From: Agelas oroides
Lineage: Eukaryota; Porifera; Demospongiae; Agelasida; Agelasidae
Length of the DNA stretch: 64,000 nt
NCBI GenBank assembly: GCA_949130485.1
Contig: OX422201.1
Location: forward strand, 5,511,627 to 5,575,626
Reading direction: 5' to 3'
A program made the position numbers and the translations under genes. This document shows positions 1 through 12,600 of this stretch, one piece after another. Below the pieces are notes generated by a model that saw only the letters and a list, made by a program, of their open reading frames with translations, was not told the DNA's origin and made no database searches. Positions within the stretch are counted from its first letter, which is position 1; each line of letters opens with the position of its first letter.

Positions 1-3000
1 CAGCAGAATACCTGTCGGTGAAAATTCCGGAAGAGACGAGGATACACCTAGAGGAGGGAGCAGAGGAAAAAGATTAGGGAGGAGATTGGAAAGGGGTAAA
101 GCCAAAATGGTTGTGTGTTGGTTAGTAGACAAGCATACAGCTCATCACTCCTTGGTTGCCCCTTCAACAAATGCACTGTCGTTTCTTCCACCTCCCTAAC
201 CAGGCAATGCTTCCTTAATAGCTAATGAAATTGTCTGGTGCACACGTTTCGTGCCAGCAGTGTAGTTTCTGCCTCAAGAGAAGAAGGGCAGGTTCATAGA
301 GAAAAGCACATGGCAGATTCCGTGTTTGACTGTGGAAAGCATTGAGTAGGACATTTCTTTCTTTCTTCCTTTGCATAAACAGGTTTAAAAAAGAACTATC
401 ACCATTTAGGGCTCCATGTTGGGTGCTGAAGGCAGTTCTCATTCTGGACAAGCATTTGCTGGCCAAGAATATTGACTACTGAAAGTTCGTTAATGAGTAA
501 ATGTGATGCTACTGTCATAATCTGTACAGGTTGCCTGCGGTGCTTATTCCGGTAGGCGTGGTATGCGTAATCGGGCTGTTTAGCACAATAAGGCTACGTT
601 TTCAGAGCTTTCCCTTGCTGTATGCTGGTGGGAAAGGCTAAGCAGAGGCTAGTTCTACGAGTAACAGCACTAATCTAATGTCAAGCTGTTAACTCCAGCA
701 GTGATGGTGGACAATGTTGCTGAAAAGATCGACGAGTGTCCGCTATATTGGGGTCATTGAGTATTGTTTGCGTACAATTGGGACCACAAAAACTGTCCGT
801 TATACAGAGTAGCGGGGTGTCCGCTATTCAGGGGTTGCTTAAGTATTGAAGTGAATGGAAGGACAGTCGGGACTTCCAGAATTGTCCGTTATATCGTGGG
901 TGTCCGCTGTTGAGGGGTGTCCGTTAAGCGGGATTCCACTGTAGAATGTTAAGTTGGAGAGGAGACAGCAATCAGTGATCTGTGCTTCTCTGAGGAACAG
1001 ATGACTGGGAGGGTCTGGGGGCCTGCCCTCCTCTCGCCCAAGAAATTTAAATTCTTTGATGTTGGTTTTGAAGCCACTTTGAAGTTGGTCCAGAGGTATG
1101 TGCTAGTATTGGTGCCAAGATTCTTGGGTGGGTGATACCCAGGGCTTTTCCCTATGAAACCCTATATGTGTACATGTAACTCAGACTGAAGTCTAATTCT
1201 GACAATTTATCACATGCTTTCCCTCCATAAATTCTCCTTCTCCTGTCCTCCCCTCTTTCCTACCAGCACTCTTGCCACACTCCCAAGAGGAAGAGTCCCA
1301 CCATACCTTCTGGATACGGCTCTCCACTTGACCCTGCAGTCCCCACCACTTGAACTCGCAGGTGACCAGCTTGTAGCAGCACATGGAGGGAGAGACCTTC
1401 TCCTTCCAGTCCTTGGGGAGGGGGCCCCTGCCTGTCTTCTCAGAATGAAACTTGGATGGGTCCCATTCTGGCTTATAGTCCTGCAGGATGGGAATGCAGA
1501 CAGATTATGAATAAGACAAGATTATGAGGTGGATACCGTAGTCGTTCTAATTATGCATTGCTCCAATAATGCTTTTGTGCAGAAATAAAAATTCAATCAT
1601 CCTGAACTGTGATGCAAGATTCGAAATATGATGCATAATTAGAAAACACCTTTTTATAGCACACCATGACTCGCATTCTGTGAGTTGATAAGCCTCTAAG
1701 TACTAGCTCTCTGCATACACACACACACACGCACACACACACACACTCTTCCTTACTTTTGCATCTACTGGGTCATTGACAATATCAACTTGTATCACAT
1801 CCCTCTTAGCAAGAAGCTGTGGAGGCAGTTTATGGACCTATGGGAAAGTGGGAGGGAGGGAGGGAGGGAGGGAGGGAGGGAGGGAGGGAGGGAGGGAGGG
1901 AGGGAGGGAGGGAGGGAGGGAGGGAGGGAGGGAGGGAGGGAGGGAGGGAGGGAGGGAGGGAGGGAGGAAAGAAAGGAGAGGAGGTGAGAGAGGGACAGGG
2001 GGAGGAAGTAGGGATGCAATCATGTGCCACTCCAACACAGGACAGAGAATCTCAATATTCTGAAGAACTTCAGTAGCTATGTGTACACAGAGTAACAATC
2101 TCAATAACAGTTGGTTAAGTACCAGTGTTGAGGTCAATGGTACAAAGCCAGCACGAAGGGCTAAAACGCCTCGCAATAATTACTAAATGATGCAATTGTT
2201 TCAAGGGGATAAACTTGGCCTATCAAACTAATTATACACACTGCATTTACTAATGAATAACCAAACCAATTTTACATACTGCACTTGTTAATGAATAGCA
2301 AAAATACCAAACACGTACATTTTCTTGCTTCCCACTATCATTATCTATGTGCCAGGTTTCTATGGTGATGTGGAAATTGTCCCTCATGTAGTCAGGATTC
2401 TGGGGAGACAAAGAGAAGAGATCATTATGTTAGCCTCATTCCCAGGCTCTCATGTGGGGCCAGGGAGAAGAAAAAGAGCCTGTTGGCACATGTGAAGTTC
2501 CCTTGGTAACTTGCACTCCTCTTAAAATTTCAGTTTCCTGCTACATTACAGGATTATGCCTCCTGCCCGTGCGTGCCTCCTGGCAAGAAATGGTCTGGTG
2601 GACGAAGTCGAATTTCTTGGGCTTATTCCCCAAAGTTGTAAGGACCAATGAAATTGCGAGATCAGTAATCACTTCCCTTGCAACTAGAGTATCCGTACCT
2701 GAAAAATGTTTTGAACGTTGCTAGGTGACACTGTCGCCAAAGTGTGCGCTAGCCCAAGAAATTTGACTTGGTTCACCAGACCGTTTCTTCTCATGAGAGG
2801 GCGGGGTCTGGGGACAAGACTAATGAGACACGTTCAGGCGACTTTAAAGTTCACTGACTACCACAAAAGAGACCATGTAGACCGTTTTTGCTGAAATGAC
2901 ATCACTCCTGACTTCAAAGCCGCCCTAATGTACCTCACAGTAAGGTAGAAGGGGTGTGTGCATCTAGTCTTCTAGGCGTCCTTACTGAGATGACAGTCTT

Positions 3001-3085
3001 GCAGTAGGGGTAGCAGTTCCATGCCTTCTCATGAATCTCAAGAGCTCCTTTTGGTGCTAGCATTCGTACCAACCGGGGGACTTTA
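1..3085 (-). pseudogene. 5'-truncated duplicate of the phosphatidylinositol transfer protein gene
   Basis: Minus-strand exons at 2986-3085, 2319-2399, 1757-1837, 1307-1480 and 1-47 (cut by the window edge) are the counterparts of exons 4 to 8 of the complete PITP gene at 16615-22593. All splice sites and reading phases are intact, and the only coding difference noticed is synonymous. Exons 1-3, which encode the N-terminus, are missing because the duplication ends at 3568 and the next DNA is the GTP cyclohydrolase gene. Without them no start codon or full lipid-binding fold is available, so this is probably a dead fragment or the 3' part of a chimeric transcript. The intact splice sites and frame fit recent origin rather than selection. 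Confidence 0.75.
1850..1967. repeat. (GGGA)n microsatellite, left copy
   Basis: About 29 uninterrupted GGGA units. On the minus strand, the transcribed strand sense of the PITP copy, this is a (CCCT)n pyrimidine tract ending about 12 bases before the exon at 1757-1837. The homologous tract in the right copy (18542-18632) is about 27 bp shorter. Confidence 0.97.
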
Positions 3086-3143
3086 CTGAGTGGGAGGAGG
3101 GAGGGAAGAATGAAGAGGGGGGAAGGGGGAAGGAGAGATGGAG

Positions 3144-3246
3144 GAGGGAGGGAGGGAGGGAGGGAGGGAGGGAGGGAGGGAGGGAGGGAGGGAGGGAGGG
3201 AGGGAGGGAGGGAGGGAGGGAGGGAGGGAGGGAGGGAGGGAGGGAG
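3144..3246. repeat. (GGGA)n microsatellite, left copy
   Basis: About 25 GGGA units followed by degenerate purine repeats to about 3375. On the minus strand it lies upstream of the PITP exon at 2986-3085, forming an extended pyrimidine tract before the 3' splice site. The right copy has a shorter tract at 19878-19962. Confidence 0.97.
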
Positions 3247-3611
3247 AGGGAGGAAAGGGAGGGAGGAAAGGGAGGGAGGTACGAGAAAGAAGAGGGAGGG
3301 AGGGAAAAAGGGAGGAAGTTAGAGAGAGAAGAGGGGGAGGGATGGAAAGAGGAAGGGAGGGAGAAGAGGGAGAGAGGGTGATTGAGGATTCAGCGCTATG
3401 AGCATGCACATGTACATCTGTAATCTATGTTGGGGAGTAGCAGTGTGCCGCTGTCTGTATTGAGGAGGGCAGACAGCAGAATCAGGTATCTCCCCCTCTG
3501 TTCTCTGCACACTCAGTAATGCAACAGAAGTGGAGGGACCTCCTGTGACATGATACGTATGCAGGAACATTGTACACACGTAGACGCACGCTGCTTATTT
3601 TTTGGCGTCCT

Positions 3612-5080
3612 ATGATGGCGGAGAGACGATTTAACTTTGAAACTTCTTCGCGAAAAAAGATCAAACTCTCGACATTTGACCAGAAAAGGAATGCAGACTG
3701 GGGGAGTGCAGCGGAGAAACAGGAGGCAGAAGCTGTGCTACAGAAGATGGAGTCAGCTTACAAAACGTTAATTAGTTGTGTGGGCAAGGACGACTCGGTT
3801 AGAAGTAGCTTGGAAAAGACCCCCCTAAGGGCATCGAAGGCACTCTGCTATTTTACCAAGGGTTATGAAGAAGATGTTGCAAGTCAGTCTTATTATGAAC
3901 TGCTGGAAAGAAGGGAGGGAGAGAGGGGTGGAGAGGAGGGATGGAAGGGAGGGAGAGGGAGCAGTCTCATTTCCTGTCACCACGTTTTGGGGTTTAGGTC
4001 TGGTTAGAAGAACAAACAGCAATAAAAAAAAATTATGGGGTGGCACAGCCTCTAAAAACACAGTATGATGCCTAATAGGAATGCAAAATTTTACTTTTGT
4101 TAGGAAAATGATAGCATTTCTGCAATCTCACTTGTCCTTTACCACATTCTAGGAATAAGTCCAAGGTGAGTCCACCAGACCATTTCTCAGTGGGAGGCAT
4201 GTGCAGTTTGGATGGAGGGAGGTGTTTGATTAGTCTTTTCCCCATGCCTCCTCTGTTTTTTTTTTTAATTTTCAGCTTGCATTCAAACGAAAGAGCATTA
4301 AAAAAACATTTATGAAAAATTAAAAAGATAATAATAACAAACAAAGTTTGATGCAATTTAGCAAGTAATTATTTTATGATGGTCTGTCTCATGGACAGGT
4401 GAAGTGGATGGAGCCATTTTTGATGAAGGCCATGATGAAATGGTGGTAGTCAAGGACATTGAAATGTTTTCACTCTGTGAACATCACCTAGTTCCCTTCT
4501 TTGGCAAAGCTGCTGTGGGTTACCTTCCACAAAAAGACAAAGGGAAAGTGCTTGGACTCAGTAAGGTGGCTAGGTCAGTTACCATGAGGACCATCTTACT
4601 ATACTTGTATAGAGTATGTTCTCTCATGTACACTCTCATCCAACTTGTACGCAGAATTGTTGAAATATACAGTAGAAGATTTCAAGGTGAGCTCAAGGTA
4701 TATGTATGAAAAGCTAGCTCTGCTTGTGCACCACTTCATACATTGATCAAACAGTAGGGTGGCCATGGAGTCTTTGTACTGACATCTATTTTCAGCATTA
4801 TTATGGTCAAAAACTTTTACAGTTCAGGAGAGGTTAACAAGACAAATTGCAGAAGCTGTACAAGAGGCTGTTGAACCATCGGGGGTTGGAGTGGTTATGG
4901 AAGCCACGTAAGACAACTGCTTGCTATGTGGTGCATGCACTGCATTTGTTAATGTGCACTTTTTTGTTTCTTCTGCTGAAAAGGCACTTGTGTATGGCGA
5001 TGCGTGGAGTTAGTAAATCTCTCAGCAAGACTGTGACAAGCTCTATGACTGGTACCTTCAGGGATGATCCTAAGACATGA
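3612..5080 (+). CDS. GCH1: GTP cyclohydrolase I, with premature C-terminal stop
   Basis: Converts GTP to 7,8-dihydroneopterin triphosphate, the first step of tetrahydrobiopterin synthesis in the cytosol. Five exons: 3612-3882, 4399-4573, 4655-4686, 4823-4907 and 4984-5080, all GT-AG and in phase, giving 219 residues. Visible family signatures are [18 protein letters not shown], the zinc and active-site motif [38 protein letters not shown] and [10 protein letters not shown]. Two in-frame ATGs occur at 3612 and 3615; 3612 was taken. The stop at 5078-5080 is TGA where relatives have Arg (DPKT-R-EEFL). After it the same frame continues with EEFLRLIRTH to a TAA at 5111-5113, so the last 11 residues (the Arg plus EEFLRLIRTH) are lost unless the stop is read through. 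The gene could be a weak allele, a recent pseudogene, or affected by a base error. Family assignment is certain. Confidence 0.93.
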
Positions 5081-5643
5081 GAAGAATTCCTCCGGCTTAT
5101 CAGAACACACTAAAAGTTGCAATTATACTTATATAATATGTATATAGTTACACGCAAAAGTAGTATTGTTTTATTTGGACTTGTAATTTCGTTTTAGGTT
5201 ACAGGTTTACATTATTAGTTTATTTTTAACTACTAAATCTGAAAAGGGTCAGTATGAGTGCTTTTAGTTCTAGTTAACTACCATTTATAGAATTACTTTA
5301 GTCTCATCTTTCAACAAAAAGATGAAGATAGCATTAATTTTAATTATATTCTAAAATGCATTTGCTCTTAAACAATACCGATGCAAAAGTTTTACTGACT
5401 GTAATATCATGCAGTTGTACATGATACTTTGTTTAGACTTGGAAAATTCGTAGAAATTTTATCCAACAATAGTCTCTTGCCGAAGCTTATGTTATCACGA
5501 GGGCACAGGGGGAAGACAAGTTGGACTTTTGGCTGCGCGCGTTTAAGTGTCATACGATAAACTTGTGAGTATTCATGGCTTCGCAACTATCAATTATTAA
5601 ACATTAATGAAATTCCGTGGATCCGCGTTGGGGTCGAGTTATT

Positions 5644-5713
5644 CACCAGACCCTTCCTTCCCTCTCCTTTCTCGCCCCGCCCATACTGGAAGGGTCTGGG
5701 AACCAAACTAACC
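5644..5713. repeat. Hairpin repeat of the CACCAGACCC family
   Basis: The segment begins CACCAGACCCTTCC and ends GGAAGGGTCTGG, so it folds into an imperfect hairpin. Related hairpins with the CCAGACCC / GGGTCTGG arms occur near 2780-2830, 19490-19535, 30045-30100, 43310-43350 and 62105-62385. It abuts the end of the zinc-finger exon. Confidence 0.6.
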
Positions 5714-5920
5714 CCAAGTATGGTTCTCTAAACTTTCAACTCTCCGCTTGCACTTCGCACACATGAGATTCGGTAAGCCGTCGTCATCGTTCAACGTTAT
5801 ATCTAACGGAGCGCTTATCCTTGATGCTAGTCTTTCCTGGCTAGCTTTTTTACCAAACAATGCTACTCTATGGTGGCTATAAGCCACAGGGGATCCGCAA
5901 AGGCGGCACACCGATGCCAT
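5708..5920 (-). CDS. zf-AD-like zinc-finger protein, first exon only
   Basis: An open frame of 70 codons starts at an ATG at 5918-5920 (minus). It has two CxxC pairs: CRLCG near residues 5-9 and CAKCKRR near residues 54-60. They are separated by a spacer containing HHRVALFGKK and PLDITLNDDDGLPNLMC. This spacing resembles the N-terminal zinc-finger-associated (ZAD) fold that often precedes C2H2 fingers. No second exon could be joined with confidence, and the reading frame stops shortly after the last Cys pair, where a hairpin repeat lies. It may be the first exon of a longer gene or a fragment. The ATG is 778 bp from the divergent Death Effector Domain gene. Confidence 0.5.
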   Translation of the reverse strand: MASVCRLCGSPVAYSHHRVALFGKKASQERLASRISAPLDITLNDDDGLPNLMCAKCKRRVESLENHTWG

Positions 5921-6698
5921 TTTCGCTAACTGGAGTCTGGGCCACGGCTGGATGTTTAATTAAATCTCGTCAGAGCACACGCCCCTAAACAGTGTGAACG
6001 TCATAAACGTGAGCAACGCCATTTTTAATTAACCGGAAGCGCATCAGTGTGCACCAGGCGCTCTTCCTCCGCGCCGGGTACCAGGCTAGGAAGTACTCGG
6101 TAATGCCTGATACGGCTCATAGAGGCCTTTGACTAATCTAACGTAGACATTTCGAGCGTGTCATTTGTGCACTTTTATTGTGGCCGCCATTTTTTTTCGG
6201 GGTCATCCCTACATATGGCGTACTACCGTACGCCATGATTATTATCCATGCCCGGACAGACGTCACAGCCGCCCATGCGTATTTTGTAAACACGTGGCGT
6301 AACGCATGCGCAGCTCACAACATGAAGACATATATCTAGACAAAGCTGACTCGGAATAGCATGAAACTTGATAGGACATGCGATGCATAAGTAGTGTGTA
6401 GCAAGTTTAGGACTTTTTTCAGCTCTAGGAGCGAGGATACTGCAGCTGCAGACTGATGTTTTGGGTCCCGCATTTCCCGCTCCAAATAGTGCCTCTTGGA
6501 GTACGTCATTGCCCCGGTTTTACGCAAGCTGGCGATTCGACTGGCGCGTACATAAAGCCCTGGCTATTGCCGGTGCACCACAGTCGAGTCGACGAGTTTA
6601 TAGTGGCATCACATAAACGTTACTTGAGCTACCAGCGTACAGAACGTGCTTGAACACGTACAGCTATTGTGGACGCAGAAGTAGGCCGTTTATCTACG

Positions 6699-9600
6699 AT
6701 GGCATTAAAATCAACTGATGCACAATGTTTTGTGTTCAGGCAGCTAGTTTACAATTTCTCGCAGAAGCTCAGCAAAGAAGAGTGTCAAGCAATCGTATAC
6801 ATCAGGTTGCACGACTGCCGTGAGCGATATAGAGATGCATCAAATTTGGATGTACTCTCGAAGCTCGAGATGTGTGGTGTCTTCTCTCCCAGTAATCCTG
6901 CTGGGCTAATTGATGTCGCCAAACATATCAATCGTTCCGATTTGGTTAACTGGGTGAAAGATTTTATGAAAAATCAGAGATCGAAAAGTAAAGAAAAGAA
7001 ATCAAAAAGAACTGAAAGTGCAAACAAAGTCGAGAAAACAAACGAGTTGTGCGACGAAGAAATGGAACGGCTGAGACCCGCAGTCGAAGTGACGCTGTCG
7101 CAAACCTCAGCGTTAGCGCAGCTGGTGGACAGATTGCAGCGAGCAGTCGAATCGAGAGAGAGGCCGAAAGCCACAGAGGCTAGCCAGGAAGCAGGAAGGG
7201 TGGGCAACAAGCTAGTTGAACACCTCGAGAAAGTGCAAGAGGCACTAGAGTCCCACATTAGTCCGCGAAGCAGTACCAGCTCCTGCAGCTCTGGTGAAGA
7301 TAGCTGCAAACCACCAGTGCAGGAAACGTGCGGCGATCCAGCCCAGACATTAGCCAGTATCATGAAAAAAAAATTAACGTCTCACAAAGACAAGCAACAT
7401 GGTATACCAATGGTAGACTGGCAAAGAAAGCCAACAAGGTGGGCCAAACCAACAGAATATCACAGCAGTGGCTGCTCACAATCAGCTCCATGTTCTCCAT
7501 ACCTGGGAAGGGACAGTTCTGGACGACACGCACAGCGTGTAAAAACAGGTTAGTTATTTAAATATTCTTCCAAAAGGTGGCTGTAACAGCTGCAATGTGC
7601 AAATGTAAGCAAGTTAGCTAGCTACATGTATGTACACCACTTGTGATGCAAAATCCTTGATTACATTTGCTAACAATTTTTTCAAAACTGTCAATTTTAC
7701 TTATTTTCATTACAGCTGTTCTACCGCAAACAACAACAAAAAAGCCAATGATTCCACCTGCTATGAGACGTTTGCCCCCAAAGACTCCAGTCGAGGATTA
7801 TGCCACTCTGAGCCCAGATATTGACAATGATACACCTACAACATCAGGGACAGGAGACAGTGGGTATGGTGGGGCAGAAGAGTGGAAGCAACATATGCAC
7901 CACCCACCTCCCGGTAAGTTGTATCAGATTATATATCCACGTTTGCAGGGCTATATTTGTTAAAAGCAGGCCTAGCTGTCACATCACCCAATTAGCCTCG
8001 CACCCAGGCTTCCCGCCCACCAAGAGCCTGGGTACGAGGCTATCACCCCATGTACATGCAAATACCAGGCTTCATTAGCTGTGGGGTGAACAGAAGATGA
8101 AGACTACTAAAAAACTGTGACAGTCAGATGGCTGACCTGGTTCATATATAGCTAATGGGGCACAGCAAAAGTAATGTCTTGAAAGTGCTGTCTTACTGTT
8201 TATCATTGCTATGAGCAACAGAATGGTGTCATGTGTTGTTGATGTCAGAAGATACATGTTAACAGTTGCATTGCATTGATAATAGAAAAACACCATGACC
8301 AAAGTGCTGACTCAAACAGTGAATGAATACAGACAATGACAAATGATACATGCCCACTGTACTTAAGCCTAACTTTGAAAAAATATATAGCTATATGTCT
8401 GTGCTAAGACATCTCCAGTTCACTCTCAGAAGTTTTTTAACAGCAGTAAAAGAAAGTGGAGACACTCCAGAGTATAGCAGATAAATACCAGTGTGTAGCT
8501 GTCTTAGTGTATTAAGCATATATATTATATTGGCTCCACAGACTCAGAAGGACATTACTACAAGAGCCTACATAAGGATGAAACTACTGAAGGTATGTAA
8601 AACAAATCCAGAGTTCATTCCAGGACCCCAACAACAGGCATTGTTTGTGAATGCTTGTAAATGCTGGTAATTCTACAAATTCAAACTGTTACACAACCAT
8701 GCAGTTTGATTAGACATTTTCTACTACCTGCATGGTACCCGAAGGCTACAACATCTAGGCCTACACATGAAAGCTTTTACGTTTCTGTTACCATGACAAT
8801 AACTTGATCACCCTAGCTGGTACTGCAACAACAGAAATGAATTCTGTGGTCTCATTGTTTACAGTTTGAACAAATTTTTTGTTGCTATGTGTGCCAGAGG
8901 TGCCTCAATTTCTAAATAATAGTTAGACGCTGAGACCGAGGGATCTACGCGATTTAGAAACCCGAGGGCCCGAGGCTGTAGCGCCCGAGCGCAGCGAGGG
9001 CGCTACTTAAAGGGCCCGACGGTTTCTAAATCGCGTAGATCCCGTCGGTCGAAGCGTCTAACTTATTTTTAGAGTATGCTGTCATGAAATGCTTGGATTT
9101 GATTGGTCAGTGTGAGGGCTCTAAATCACTTAGAGCCACCATCCGTGGACTCTACATGTAGAGTCCACCCCCCTGGGTAAGACTTACATTTGTAACAACA
9201 ATATTGTTTATGGATACATTAAAAAGTGTTGATATAGCTAACACACTATTGTTGATACAAAACATGAAAATTAGTTGCCACGGACACGGACGGACGTAAA
9301 CAAATCCATCATGGATGCTGACATTGAAATTATGGTGGGAACAGTGCAGACGGACTGTCAGGTTTGTGATGTCACCCTGAGTTTCTTGACACACGGTCTT
9401 CGCCATTTATGCCAAAGTTTCATAGAATAGTCTGTGGTCTTTCCTTTCGCTGCCTTCGAACGTGGAGAGAGGGGCGGAGCTTCTTTTGGGGCAGGCGCTG
9501 GTGCGGATGGGCGTAAATTTCAGCCTAGCAGGTGGAGCCAAGGGCGCATCGAGCCGCCGAACAGCGAAGGTGAAGCTTGTCTTGCCTTTTTCGCACAGTA

Positions 9601-12600
9601 GACATGGCATCGCCCTGCAACCAGCTCATTGCTAAGTTGTTCCATCCTCATCCTGGTTTGAAAAGTTGCGTTGTAGTGGCATACTCTATAATAGTTAGAC
9701 GCTGAGACCGAGGGATCTACGCGATTTAGAAACCCGAGGGCCCGAGGCTGTAGCGCCCGAGCGCAGCGAGGGCGCTACTTAAAGGGCCCGACGGTTTCTA
9801 AATCGCGTAGATCCCGTCGGTCGAAGCGTCTAACTTATTTTTAGAGTATGCTGTCATGAAATGCTTGGATTTGATTGGTCAGTGTGAGGGCTCTAAATCA
9901 CTTAGAGCCACCATCCGTGGACTCTACATGTAGAGTCCACCCCCCTGGGTAAGACTTACATTTGTAACAACAATATTGTTTATGGATACATTAAAAAGTG
10001 TTGATATAGCTAACACACTATTGTTGATACAAAACATGAAAATTAGTTGCCACGGACACGGACGGACGTAAACAAATCCATCATGGATGCTGACATTGAA
10101 ATTATGGTGGGAACAGTGCAGACGGACTGTCAGGTTTGTGATGTCACCCTGAGTTTCTTGACACACGGTCTTCGCCATTTATGCCAAAGTTTCATAGAAT
10201 AGTCTGTGGTCTTTCCTTTCGCTGCCTTCGAACGTGGAGAGAGGGGCGGAGCTTCTTTTGGGGCAGGCGCTGGTGCGGATGGGCGTAAATTTCAGCCTAG
10301 CAGGTGGAGCCAAGGGCGCATCGAGCCGCCGAACAGCGAAGGTGAAGCTTGTCTTGCCTTTTTCGCACAGTAGACATGGCATCGCCCTGCAACCAGCTCA
10401 TTGCTAAGTTGTTCCATCCTCATCCTGGTTTGAAAAGTTGCGTTGTAGTGGCATACTCTATAATAGTTAGACGCTGAGACCGAGGGATCTACGCGATTTA
10501 GAAACCCGAGGGCCCGAGGCTGTAGCGCCCGAGCGCAGCGAGGGCGCTACTTAAAGGGCCCGACGGTTTCTAAATCGCGTAGATCCCGTCGGTCGAAGCG
10601 TCTAACTTATTTAGAGTATGCCACTACAACGCAACTTTTCAAACCAGGATGAGGATGGAACAACTTAGCAATGAGCTGGTTGCAGGGCGATGCCATGTCT
10701 ACTGTGCGAAAAAGGCAAGACAAGCTTCACCTTCGCTGTTCGGCGGCTCGATGCGCCCTTGGCTCCACCTGCTAGGCTGAAATTTACGCCCATCCGCACC
10801 AGCGCCTGCCCCAAAAGAAGCTCCGCCCCTCTCTCCACGTTCGAAGGCAGCGAAAGGAAAGACCACAGACTATTCTATGGAACTTTGGCATAAATGGCGA
10901 AGACCGTGTGTCAAGAAACTCAGGGTGACATCACAAACCTGACAGTCCGTCTGCACTGTTCCCACCATAATTTCAATGTCAGCATCCATGATGGATTTGT
11001 TTACGTCCGTCCGTGTCCGTGGCAACTAATTTTCATGTTTTGTATCAACAATAATGTGTTAGCTATATCAACACTTTTTAATGTATCCATAAACAATATT
11101 GTTGTTACAAATGTAAGTCTTACCCAGGGGGGTGGACTCTACATGTAGAGTCCACGGATGGTGGCTCTAAGTGATTTAGAGCCCTCACACTGACCAATCA
11201 AATCCAAGCATTTCATGACAGCATACTCTAAATAATAGTTAGACGCTGAGACCGAGGGATCTACGCGATTTAGAAACCCGAGGGCCCGAGGCTGTAGCGC
11301 CCGAGCGCAGCGAGGGCGCTACTTAAAGGGCCCGACGGTTTCTAAATCGCGTAGATCCCGTCGGTCGAAGCGTCTAACTTATTTTTAGAGTATGCTGTCA
11401 TGAAATGCTTGGATTTGATTGGTCAGTGTGAGGGCTCTAAATCACTTAGAGCCACCATCCGTGGACTCTACATGTAGAGTCCACCCCCCTGGGTAAGACT
11501 TACATTTGTAACAACAATATTGTTTATGGATACATTAAAAAGTGTTGATATAGCTAACACATTATTGTTGATACAAAACATGAAAATTAGTTGCCACGGA
11601 CACGGACGGACGTAAACAAATCCATCATGGATGCTGACATTGAAATTATGGTGGGAACAGTGCAGACGGACTGTCAGGTTTGTGATGTCACCCTGAGTTT
11701 CTTGACACACGGTCTTCGCCATTTATGCCAAAGTTTCATAGAATAGTCTGTGGTCTTTCCTTTCGCTGCCTTCGAACGTGGAGAGAGGGGCAGAGCTTCT
11801 TTTGGGGCAGGCGCTGGTGCGGATGGGCGTAAATTTCAGCCTAGCAGGTGGAGCCAAGGGCGCATCGAGCCGCCGAACAGCGAAGGTGAAGCTTGTCTTG
11901 CCTTTTTCGCACAGTAGACATGGCATCGCCCTGCAACCAGCTCATTGCTAAGTTGTTCCATCCTCATCCTGGTTTGAAAAGTTGCGTTGTAGTGGCATAC
12001 TCTAAATAAGTTAGACGCTTCGACCGACGGGATCTACGCGATTTAGAAACCGTCGGGCCCTTTAAGTAGCGCCCTCGCTGCGCTCGGGCGCTACAGCCTC
12101 GGGCCCTCGGGTTTCTAAATCGCGTAGATCCCTCGGTCTCAGCGTCTAACTATTATAGAGTATGCCACTACAACGCAACTTTTCAAACCAGGATGAGGAT
12201 GGAACAACTTAGCAATGAGCTGGTTGCAGGGCGATGCCATGTCTACTGTGCGAAAAAGGCAAGACAAGCTTCACCTTCGCTGTTCGGCGGCTCGATGCGC
12301 CCTTGGCTCCACCTGCTAGGCTGAAATTTACGCCCATCCGCACCAGCGCCTGCCCCAAAAGAAGCTCCGCCCCTCTCTCCACGTTCGAAGGCAGCGAAAG
12401 GAAAGACCACAGACTATTCTATGAAACTTTGGCATAAATGGCGAAGACCGTGTGTCAAGAAACTCAGGGTGACATCACAAACCTGACAGTCCGTCTGCAC
12501 TGTTCCCACCATAATTTCAATGTCAGCATCCATGATGGATTTGTTTACGTCCGTCCGTGTCCGTGGCAACTAATTTTCATGTTTTGTATCAACAATAATG

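Larger units (their letters stand above)
1..3568. repeat. Left copy of a 3.6 kb segmental duplication
   Basis: Bases 1-3568 match 16706-20263 in the same orientation and almost base for base, apart from a few substitutions, different microsatellite lengths and small indels. The match stops abruptly at 3568/20263, about 44 bases before the start codon of the GTP cyclohydrolase gene. The left limit lies outside the window. The copied block carries exons 4-8 of a PITP gene and its introns. The very low divergence means a recent duplication, recent gene conversion, or an assembly artefact in which two haplotypes were laid end to end. Confidence 0.93.

Noticed and set aside
215-466. 83-codon minus-strand frame, repeated at 16920-17171
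   Set aside because: Lies in a PITP intron in both copies; conserved only because the segment was duplicated recently.
1776-2176. Long open frames of Arg-Glu-Gly-Gly or Pro-Pro-Ser-Leu repeats over the GGGA tracts (also near 3083-3409, 18468-18846, 19793-20104, 57580-58053)
   Set aside because: They are translations of a tetranucleotide repeat, open in all frames on both strands, with no conserved flanking domain; real PITP and RAD1 exons lie beside them on the minus strand.
3570-3611. Upstream extension of the GTP cyclohydrolase frame to an earlier ATG at 3570
   Set aside because: The extra 14 residues have no family counterpart and begin two bases after the duplication breakpoint; ATG 3612 gives a usual N-terminus.
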